A DNA stretch of 13,129 nucleotides from Candidatus Limnocylindrales bacterium (lineage in GTDB: Bacteria; Chloroflexota; Limnocylindria; Limnocylindrales; CSP1-4): assembly GCA_031292335.1 (NCBI GenBank), contig JARLHH010000201.1, forward strand, positions 1 to 13,129. The letters are read 5' to 3'. How positions within the stretch are numbered: position 1 is the first letter of the stretch; every line of letters starts with the position of its first letter. Below the pieces are notes generated by a model that searched no databases, was not told where the DNA came from, and saw only the letters and a list, made by a program, of their open reading frames with translations. The translations under genes were made by a program, and so were the position numbers. Below are positions 7,815-13,129 of the stretch, piece after piece.

Positions 7815-9410
7815 TCACGCGGGCCACCGGTCCGTCGCACCCACCCGGCCGGCGGTCCGCCAGGCCGAGATGTTGCCGGCGCGGCCCGGGGCCGTCACGG
7901 GGCGCCGGGCTGCCCCCGGAAGCGTGGCATCGGGGATGTCGGTGGGCGCGTCCGGCGCCGTCTCCCCGAGCTCGGCCAGGCCGGCCGCCAGCAGCGCGGC
8001 ACGCACGGCCGTAGCCCGGGACGTGGCTCCATCCCAGTGCGAGTCGACCCACGTGGTGGAAAGCCCGGTGGCCCCCGCGAAGCCGGGCTCGGCCAGCATC
8101 GCCCGGTGGAACGGCAGCGTGGTCTGGACGCCACCGATCTCGATCTCGTCGAGCGCCCGGCGAAGACGTCCCAGCACCTCCGCCCGATCCGCCGCATGGA
8201 CGATGAGCTTGCAGATCAGCGGGTCGTACTCCGGGGGGATCCGGTCCCCCGCCTCGAGGGCCGTGTCGATCCGAACGCCGGGCCCGGCCGGCATCACCCA
8301 GCGGCTGATCCGCCCGGGCGCCGGCGCGAAGAAGCGGGCCGGATCTTCGGCGGAGATGCGCAGCTCCATGGCGTGGCTGCCGGGGCGAGCCGCGCGGTCG
8401 GCCGCCGCGAGGGCCCGGGCCGATAGCGGAGCTCCGCCCGCCAGGCGGAACTGCTCCTGGACGATGTCCAGGCCGGCCACGAGCTCCGTCACGGGATGCT
8501 CCACCTGGAGCCGCGCGTTGACCTCGAGGAACCAGAAGCTCCCGTCCTGGTCGTACAGGAACTCGACCGTCGCCGCGTTGCTCAGGCCGGCCGCCGTCCC
8601 CAGCCGGATGGCCATCTCGTGGAGCCGGCGGCGGGCCGTCTCGCCCAGGCCCGGGGCGGGGGCCTCCTCGATCAGCTTCTGATGACGACGCTGGGTGGAG
8701 CAGTCCCGCTCGCCCAGGGCGACGACCTGCCCGGTCGCGTCGCCGAGAAGCTGGACCTCGATGTGGCGCGCGGGGATGATCTCGCGCTCGAGGTAGACGG
8801 CACCGTCGCCGAAGGTGGCCGCCGCCTCCCGCGAGCCCGCCACGAGCGCCGCGGGCAGCTCGTCTGCGGCGACCACCCGACGCATCCCGCGGCCGCCGCC
8901 GCCCGCCGCCGCCTTGACCAGGAGCGGGAAGCCGACGGACGAACCTGCGGCGAGCACGGCCGCCAGCTGCTCCGGGCGGTCGACAGGAGCCGGCTCCAGC
9001 GTCCCCGGGACGTGCGGGACGCCGACACTGTGGGCCAGGCGCCGCGCGGCCAGCTTGTCCCCGAGCGCCGCGATCGTGGCTGAGGATGGGCCCACGAACG
9101 TGAGCCCGGCATCCTCGACCGCCCGAGCGAACGTGGCTCGCTCGGACAGGAACCCGTATCCCGGGTGGACCGCCTGGGCGCCGGACTCGAGGGCGGCCGC
9201 GACGATGGCGTCGATGCGCAGGTAGCTCTCCGCCGCGGCGGCCGGCCCGAGACGCACGGCCGCATCGGCGACGCGGACGTGGGCCGCCGTGGCATCGGCG
9301 TCCGAGTAGACGGCCACTGCCTGCATGCCCATCTCGTGCGCGGCACGGATGATGCGAACGGCGATCTCACCGCGATTGGCGACGAGAACCCGGCTGAACG
9401 GCGGCGTCAC
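7815..9410 (-). CDS. accC: Biotin carboxylase subunit of acyl-CoA (propionyl-CoA) carboxylase
   Basis: ATP-dependent carboxylation of protein-bound biotin with bicarbonate. The 531 residues hold the N-terminal biotin carboxylase domain starting at RVLVANRGEIAVRI (7-20), HPGYGFLSE (82-90), the ATP-grasp glycine loop KAAAGGGGRGM (166-176), HIEVQLLGD (216-224), ERDCSTQRRHQKLIEEAP (234-251) and the catalytic EVNARLQVEHPVTE (296-309). The biotin carboxylase C-terminal domain runs to about residue 460. About 70 low-complexity residues follow, longer than stand-alone E. coli AccC (449) but without a biotin site. The start is GTG at 9410 with only a weak GGGA upstream; it gives the expected short leader before RVLVANRGE. 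In the operon it lies between pccB and the carrier gene, so its main acceptor is probably propionyl-CoA carboxylase. It may also serve acetyl-CoA carboxylase, since such subunits are often shared. The symbol pccA would also be reasonable. Confidence 0.93.
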   Translation of the reverse strand: MTPPFSRVLVANRGEIAVRIIRAAHEMGMQAVAVYSDADATAAHVRVADAAVRLGPAAAAESYLRIDAIVAAALESGAQAVHPGYGFLSERATFARAVEDAGLTFVGPSSATIAALGDKLAARRLAHSVGVPHVPGTLEPAPVDRPEQLAAVLAAGSSVGFPLLVKAAAGGGGRGMRRVVAADELPAALVAGSREAAATFGDGAVYLEREIIPARHIEVQLLGDATGQVVALGERDCSTQRRHQKLIEEAPAPGLGETARRRLHEMAIRLGTAAGLSNAATVEFLYDQDGSFWFLEVNARLQVEHPVTELVAGLDIVQEQFRLAGGAPLSARALAAADRAARPGSHAMELRISAEDPARFFAPAPGRISRWVMPAGPGVRIDTALEAGDRIPPEYDPLICKLIVHAADRAEVLGRLRRALDEIEIGGVQTTLPFHRAMLAEPGFAGATGLSTTWVDSHWDGATSRATAVRAALLAAGLAELGETAPDAPTDIPDATLPGAARRPVTAPGRAGNISAWRTAGRVGATDRWPA

Positions 9411-9450
9411 GAGCTGTCCCGCGACGCGCGACCGGCCCGCGCCCTGGCGC

Positions 9451-9472
9451 CGCGTCTTTGCACAAAGACGCG
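9451..9472. repeat. Perfect 22-bp palindrome between pccB and accC
   Basis: The left arm CGCGTCTTTG (9451-9460) and right arm CAAAGACGCG (9463-9472) are exact inverted copies around a central CA. As RNA it would form a 9-bp stem with a 4-base loop. It lies 35 nt after the pccB stop and 40 nt before the accC start, inside the presumed operon. Neither side has a T-run, so it is not a classical terminator. It could be an operator, an RNA-processing or stabilising hairpin, or a partial terminator. I cannot decide among these. Confidence 0.7.
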
Positions 9473-9507
9473 CCGGGTCGAAACGGCGCCCGTGACGTGC
9501 CCTGCGG

Positions 9508-11061
9508 TCACAGCGGGATGTTGCCGTGCTTCTTGCGCGGGTTCGTGTCGCGCTTGTCGGCCAGCATCTCGAGCGCCCGGATCAGGCGTGGACGGGTCTC
9601 CGACGGCGCGATGACGTCGTCGATGTACCCGCGGGCCGCCGCCACGTAGGGGTTGTTGAACTCCGCCTCGTACTCCGCGACCAGGCGGCGCTGCTCGGCT
9701 GCGGGGTCGGTCGCCCGCGCGATCTGATCCTTGAAGATGATGTTCACGGCACCCGCGGCGCCCATGACGGCGATCTCGGCGGTCGGCCAGGCGAAGTTCA
9801 TGTCGCCCCGGATGTGCTTGCTGCTCATGACATCGTAGGCGCCGCCGTACGCCTTGCGCGTGATCACGGTCAGCTTGGGGACGGTTGCCTCGCAGTAGGC
9901 GTAGAGCAGCTTCGCGCCGTGCTTGATGATGCCGCCGTGCTCCTGCCCCACCCCGGGCAGGAAGCCGGGGACGTCGACGAACGTGACCAGTGGCACGTTG
10001 AAGCAGTCGCAGGTCCGCACGAAACGGGCAGCCTTGATCGACGCGTCGATGTCCAGCGCGCCGGCCAGGAACGCCGGCTGCTGGGCCACGATGCCGACGC
10101 TTCGTCCCGCGAGACGCGAGAAGCCGATCAGGATGTTCGGCGCCCACCCCGGCTGGATCTCGAGGAAGTCACCGTCATCGGCCACGTGCCGGATGACCTC
10201 GTGCATGTCGTACGGCTTCTGCGGATCGTCCGGCACGACGTGATCCAGCTCGACGTCCCGCCGGTCGGGCGGGTCGGTCGAGACGAGGCGGGGTGGCTCG
10301 CCGAGGTTGTTCTGGGGCAGGTGGCCGAGGATCCGGCGCACGTGGTCCATGGCGGTCGCCTCGTCCGCGGCGGCCAGGTGGGCCACCCCGGAGATCGTGG
10401 TGTGGGTTGCGGCGCCGCCCAGGTACTCCGAATCGACTTCCTCGTGCGTCACCGTCTTCACGACGTTCGGGCCCGTCACGAACATGTAGCTGGTCCCCTG
10501 GACCATGATCGTGAAGTCCGTCATGGCCGGCGAATAGACCGCACCGCCCGCGCACGGTCCCATGATGACGCTCACCTGCGGCACGACGCCAGAGGCGAGG
10601 ACGTTGCGCAGGAAGATGTCGGCGTACCCGCCCAGCGAGGCGACGCCCTCCTGGATGCGCGCCCCACCCGAGTCGTTGAGGCCCACGACCGGGGCGCCGA
10701 CCTTCATGGCGAGGTCCATGATCTTGCAGATCTTCTCGGCGTATGCCTCCGAGAGCGATCCGCCAAAGACGGTGAAGTCCTGGCTGAAGACGAACACCAG
10801 GCGACCATCGATCGTGCCGTGGCCGGTGACCACGCCGTCCCCGAGGACGTGCTGGCGATCCATGTCGAACCCGGTTGCCCGGTGCATGACGAACGCGTCC
10901 AGCTCGACGAACGACCCGGGGTCGAGCAACAGGTCCAGGCGCTCGCGCGCGGTCAGCTTCCCGAACGTGTGCTGGCGCTCGATCCTGACCGGTCCGCCCC
11001 CGAGGAGCGCCTCGCTTCGCATTCGCTCGAGCTGCTCGAGCCGTTCGTCGCTCGTGGCCAC
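9508..11061 (-). CDS. pccB: Propionyl-CoA carboxylase beta (carboxyltransferase) subunit
   Basis: Transfers the carboxyl group from biotin to propionyl-CoA, giving (S)-methylmalonyl-CoA. The 517 residues contain two crotonase-like halves. N-terminal: GKLTARERLDLLLDPGSF (34-51), SQDFTVFGGSLSEAYAEKI (93-111), NDSGGARIQEGV (129-140) and MGPCAGGAVYSPA (167-179), the first oxyanion hole. C-terminal: VDVPGFLPGVGQEHGGIIKH (362-381) and TRKAYGGAYDVMSSKH (401-416), the second oxyanion hole. Asp410 in GGAYD aligns with Asp422 of Streptomyces coelicolor PccB, a residue tied to propionyl-CoA preference, which supports this assignment over acetyl-CoA carboxylase. The C-terminal RKKHGNIPL is typical. The GTG start at 11061 has AGGAG (11069-11073) with a 7-nt spacer. 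It is the first gene of the five-gene methylmalonyl operon and is divergent from parA. Confidence 0.96.
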   Translation of the reverse strand: MATSDERLEQLERMRSEALLGGGPVRIERQHTFGKLTARERLDLLLDPGSFVELDAFVMHRATGFDMDRQHVLGDGVVTGHGTIDGRLVFVFSQDFTVFGGSLSEAYAEKICKIMDLAMKVGAPVVGLNDSGGARIQEGVASLGGYADIFLRNVLASGVVPQVSVIMGPCAGGAVYSPAMTDFTIMVQGTSYMFVTGPNVVKTVTHEEVDSEYLGGAATHTTISGVAHLAAADEATAMDHVRRILGHLPQNNLGEPPRLVSTDPPDRRDVELDHVVPDDPQKPYDMHEVIRHVADDGDFLEIQPGWAPNILIGFSRLAGRSVGIVAQQPAFLAGALDIDASIKAARFVRTCDCFNVPLVTFVDVPGFLPGVGQEHGGIIKHGAKLLYAYCEATVPKLTVITRKAYGGAYDVMSSKHIRGDMNFAWPTAEIAVMGAAGAVNIIFKDQIARATDPAAEQRRLVAEYEAEFNNPYVAAARGYIDDVIAPSETRPRLIRALEMLADKRDTNPRKKHGNIPL

Positions 11062-11114
11062 GTCCGATCTCCTCGCGGGTCTCGACGCCGCGCCGTCCGG
11101 CGCGCTGGCCCGAC

Positions 11115-11120
11115 ATCATA
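11115..11120 (-). promoter_or_regulatory. Candidate -10 element for the pccB operon
   Basis: Reads TATGAT on the minus strand, five of six bases matching TATAAT. A start near 11108 would give a leader of about 47 nt before the pccB GTG, containing its AGGAG site. No good -35 is visible 16-19 nt upstream; the nearest DnaA box lies about 40 nt upstream. Confidence 0.35.
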
Positions 11121-11157
11121 CGCAGCGAAGCCGGTTCGAGGGCGCGGACGGGGTCGT

Positions 11158-11166
11158 TTATCCACA
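11158..11166 (+). promoter_or_regulatory. DnaA box, exact TTATCCACA
   Basis: This matches the strong E. coli DnaA-box consensus at all nine bases. It lies 128 nt upstream of the parA start and forms the left arm of a longer inverted repeat with the box at 11191. In DNA of about 70% GC, an exact match is expected far less than once in a window of this size. Confidence 0.7.
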
Positions 11167-11190
11167 CAATGGTGAACATCTCCGCCGAAG

Positions 11191-11199
11191 TGTGGACAA
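11191..11199 (-). promoter_or_regulatory. DnaA box, TTGTCCACA on minus strand
   Basis: On the minus strand it reads TTGTCCACA, the form of DnaA box common in high-GC bacteria. It faces the box at 11158-11166 across 24 nt. The similarity extends outward: GTTTATCCACAC (11156-11167) against GTTGTCCACAC (minus strand, 11200-11190). The site is 95 nt before parA. Confidence 0.65.
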
Positions 11200-11293
11200 C
11201 GCCGCTCGCAGAGGGTCGACGGTGGGGTAGCATTCATGACCCGCGCGACGCAACGTGGCACGCGGCCGACGCAGACGGAGAGGTGAGTCCCCG

Positions 11294-12067
11294 GTGGCAC
11301 AGGTGATCGCGATCGCGAACCAGAAGGGCGGCGTCGGCAAGACGACCACCGCGATCAACCTGGCCGGGGCGCTGGCCGAGCTGGGTCAGCGAGTCCTCGC
11401 GGTCGACATGGACCCCCAGGCCAACCTGACCGTCGGTCTCGGGATCAACCTCGGCCAAGTCGAGCGATCCATCGCCCACATCCTCGATGACGGGACCGCG
11501 AGCCTCGAGAGCATCGTTCTGCCGAGCCAGACCGAGCGGATCGATGTCGTTCCGTCCACGCTGGAGCTTGCCTCCACGGAGGTCGAGCTGTTCTCCGCCA
11601 TCGGCCGCGAGTACGCCCTGCGGGAAGCCCTCGACCACGGCATTCGCGAGCGATACGACTACATCCTCATCGATTGTCCCCCGACGCTGGGCCTCCTCAC
11701 CATCAACGGCCTGGTCGCGGCGAACAGCGTGATCATCCCGGTGCAGACGCAGTACTACGCGCTGAAGGGCCTCACGGCCCTCGTCAAGGTGATCAACACG
11801 ATCCGAACCAAGCTCAATCGCGATCTCCGCATCCTGGGCCTGCTTCCGACGTTCTACGACGGGCGCACGATCCTGGGCCGCGAGATGCTCGACGAGCTGC
11901 GCGAGCTCGGCGAGCATCACGTCTTCCACGCGATCATCCGGAACACCGTGAAGCTCGGCGAGGCCCCCCTCACCGGTCGCCCGATCACCGAGTACGCCGG
12001 CAGCTCCGAGGCCGCCCGGGCATTCCGCGAGCTCGCGAAGGAGGTCATCGAACTTGGCCAGGCCTGA
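11294..12067 (+). CDS. parA: Chromosome partitioning ATPase ParA (Soj)
   Basis: Deviant-Walker P-loop ATPase that binds DNA non-specifically and moves ParB-parS complexes, aiding origin segregation. The 257 residues have KGGVGKTT (11-18) with signature Lys11 and Lys16, VLAVDMDPQANLT (34-46) as Walker A', and YDYILIDCPP (121-130) as Walker B. The C-terminal IIRNTVKLGEAPLTGRPI (214-231) contains the basic residues used by Soj for DNA binding. There is no N-terminal helix-turn-helix, so it is the chromosomal (Soj) type rather than a large plasmid ParA. The GTG at 11294 puts AQVIAIANQKGG at the expected N-terminus and has GAGGTGA (11280-11286) 7 nt upstream. A GTG at 11255 would add a basic, low-complexity leader and is less likely. 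It is co-transcribed with parB, which it overlaps by 14 nt. Confidence 0.96.
   Translation: MAQVIAIANQKGGVGKTTTAINLAGALAELGQRVLAVDMDPQANLTVGLGINLGQVERSIAHILDDGTASLESIVLPSQTERIDVVPSTLELASTEVELFSAIGREYALREALDHGIRERYDYILIDCPPTLGLLTINGLVAANSVIIPVQTQYYALKGLTALVKVINTIRTKLNRDLRILGLLPTFYDGRTILGREMLDELRELGEHHVFHAIIRNTVKLGEAPLTGRPITEYAGSSEAARAFRELAKEVIELGQA
12038..12045 (+). promoter_or_regulatory. Strong ribosome binding site for the parB TTG start
   Basis: AAGGAGGT lies inside the end of parA, 8 nt before the TTG at 12054. This near-perfect anti-16S match decides in favour of the rare TTG start and an overlap of 14 nt with parA. Confidence 0.75.
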
Positions 12068-13037
12068 CTTCCGCGCGTATGCGGCGCGTCGCCTCTCCGA
12101 GGAACGCGAGCTCTCGCCGTCCATCGTGAGCCTCCTCTCGGCCGAGGGTGGCCGCACGTCCGGCGTGCGCAACATCCCGATCGACCGCGTCGAAGCCAAC
12201 CCGGAGAACCCGCGCCTCGTGTTCGATGAGGCGGCCCTCGAGGAGCTCGCCGCCTCGATTCGGGAGCACGGCGTCCTGCAGCCGGTTCTTGTCCGTCCGC
12301 GCGGCGTGAACCAGTACCAGCTGGTCGCGGGTGAGCGTCGCTGGCGGGCCGCCCGGCTGGCCGGGCTCGCCGCGATCCCGGCCCTTGTCGAGGAGCTGGA
12401 CGACGACGTCGCGCTCGAGATCGCCATCATCGAGAACCTGCAGCGCGAGGACCTCTCCCCGCTCGAAGAGGCCTCGATGTACGACCGGATGATCAAGGAT
12501 CACGGCTACAGCGTGCGCAAGCTCGCCCAGAAGCTCGGCAAGGACAAGGGCTACCTGGAGAACCGCCTGCGGCTCGCCGACGCCCCGGAGGAGATCCGGG
12601 ACCTGGTGTCCGTGCGCAAAGACACCCTGTCGCATGCCTACGAGCTGATGAAGATCGCCGACCCCCGGAAGCGACGCCGGCTCGCCGGCCAGGTCGCTCG
12701 CGGGGAGCTGTCGCTCGTCAAGCTGCGCGAGAAGATCGAGGGGCGCCCCGCGCGGGCCGTGCCCGACGCCGGGCAGGAAGCCCCGCAGGGGGACGACGTC
12801 GTCGCGGCCGAGCCGGCGGCGACCGCCACGCCCCCGACGGGTGACGACGCCCTGCTTCTCGCCAAGGCGCAGTTCCACGATGCGCTCGAGAGCCTGATCG
12901 CGGTGCTCCGAAGCCAGGAGTTCACATCCTCTGCTTCTCCGGTCGACCGCCACAACCTCGCCAAGTACCTGACGATCTCGAAGCTGACCCTGGAGAACGT
13001 CATCACGGTCGTGCGCGGTCCCGGCGTCCGCGACTGA
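12054..13037 (+). CDS. parB: Chromosome partitioning protein ParB (Spo0J), CTP-dependent clamp
   Basis: Binds parS near the origin, spreads as a CTP-dependent sliding clamp and stimulates ParA. The 327 residues show HGVLQPVLVRP (72-82) and GERRWRAA (93-100) of the CTP-binding fold, ENLQREDLSPLEEA (127-140), and a helix-turn-helix at about 152-172 (YSVRKLAQKLGKDKGYLENR) for parS recognition. A Pro/Ala/acidic linker (about 232-265) leads to a C-terminal dimerisation segment (about 268-320). The N-terminal RGLGxGLxxL-type motif common in chromosomal ParB proteins is not evident; instead the start reads ARPDFRAYAARRLSEERE. The TTG start at 12054 follows AAGGAGGT with an 8-nt spacer inside parA, so translation is coupled. 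No parS-like palindrome was seen in the window, so parS must lie elsewhere or be divergent. Confidence 0.95.
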   Translation: MARPDFRAYAARRLSEERELSPSIVSLLSAEGGRTSGVRNIPIDRVEANPENPRLVFDEAALEELAASIREHGVLQPVLVRPRGVNQYQLVAGERRWRAARLAGLAAIPALVEELDDDVALEIAIIENLQREDLSPLEEASMYDRMIKDHGYSVRKLAQKLGKDKGYLENRLRLADAPEEIRDLVSVRKDTLSHAYELMKIADPRKRRRLAGQVARGELSLVKLREKIEGRPARAVPDAGQEAPQGDDVVAAEPAATATPPTGDDALLLAKAQFHDALESLIAVLRSQEFTSSASPVDRHNLAKYLTISKLTLENVITVVRGPGVRD

Positions 13038-13042
13038 CTTCG

Positions 13043-13068
13043 GGCCGCCGGCCGCGAGGCCGGCGGCC
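13043..13068 (+). terminator. GC-rich hairpin after parB
   Basis: A perfect 11-bp stem (left arm GGCCGCCGGCC, right arm GGCCGGCGGCC) closes a GCGA loop of the GNRA type, 6 nt after the parB stop. No T-run follows; the next bases are C-rich. In high-GC bacteria such stems can still terminate or stabilise transcript ends. This is the likely end of the parAB transcript. Confidence 0.55.
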
Positions 13069-13107
13069 GCTCCCCCGCTCGACTCGTCGGCCCCTGCCGC
13101 GCGCCGC

Positions 13108-13129
13108 CACCGGCGTCCGCACCGGCGTC
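13108..13129. repeat. Short direct repeat cut by the window edge
   Basis: CACCGGCGTC occurs at 13108-13117 and again at 13120-13129, giving a 12-nt period that runs off the end. It may be the start of a small tandem array or only chance in GC-rich DNA. Confidence 0.3.

Larger units (their letters stand above)
11062..11293. other. Divergent intergenic region between pccB and parA
   Basis: This 232-nt spacer separates the leftward propionate operon from the rightward parAB genes. It contains two DnaA-box matches facing each other (11158-11166 and 11191-11199), a minus-strand TATGAT that could be the -10 of pccB, and a weak plus-strand TAGCAT (11228-11233) that could serve parA. It is more AT-containing around 11155-11200 than the rest of the window. 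I saw no parS-like site and no convincing gene. Confidence 0.7.

Noticed and set aside
7078..8682. 534-residue plus-strand frame opposite the carrier and biotin carboxylase genes
   Set aside because: It overlaps two conserved genes on the other strand, shows low-complexity composition and no recognisable motif.
11169..11306. 45-codon plus-strand frame (ATG at 11169) in the pccB-parA spacer
   Set aside because: It has no ribosome site, covers the second DnaA box, runs into parA in another frame, and has no recognisable feature.

Overview
The window is a GC-rich (about 70% by eye) bacterial chromosomal segment, densely packed with housekeeping and central-carbon genes. I see no insertion sequence, phage gene, CRISPR array, rRNA or tRNA. 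Starts are often non-ATG: seven of twelve genes are called with GTG or TTG. The gene content (single-domain methylmalonyl-CoA mutase large subunit with no fused cobalamin domain, two-anchor succinate dehydrogenase, separate biotin carboxylase and biotin carrier genes, chromosomal-type parAB) fits a high-GC lineage such as Chloroflexota. That placement is a tentative impression; Actinobacteriota or another high-GC phylum is not excluded.

Layout from left to right. (1) Positions 10-2529, minus strand: sdhC-sdhD-sdhA, tightly packed; sdhB is expected just beyond the left edge. (2) Positions 2760-4825, plus strand: sucC-sucD, overlapping by 4 nt and divergent from sdh across a 230-nt spacer. (3) Positions 4846-11061, minus strand: in transcription order pccB, accC-type biotin carboxylase, biotin carrier protein, mcm large subunit and mce (methylmalonyl-CoA epimerase). 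(4) Positions 11294-13037, plus strand: parA-parB, divergent from pccB across a 232-nt spacer that holds two facing DnaA boxes. A GC-rich hairpin follows parB.

The metabolic genes form one continuous route. Propionyl-CoA is carboxylated to (S)-methylmalonyl-CoA (pccB + accC + carrier), epimerised to the R form (mce), and rearranged to succinyl-CoA (mcm). Succinyl-CoA is converted to succinate with nucleotide triphosphate formation (sucCD), and succinate is oxidised to fumarate with electrons to the quinone pool (sdh). The likely role is feeding propionyl-CoA from odd-chain fatty acids, branched amino acids or cholesterol-like substrates into the TCA cycle. The reverse direction cannot be excluded from sequence. 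The cobalamin-binding mutase subunit, the MeaB-type chaperone and sdhB are not in the window.

No wholly new system is apparent. The observations most worth a second look are the pair of convergent DnaA boxes between pccB and parA, a perfect 10-2-10 palindrome between pccB and accC, a local codon-usage anomaly inside sucD, the divergent N-terminus of ParB, and the split carboxylase alpha subunit.
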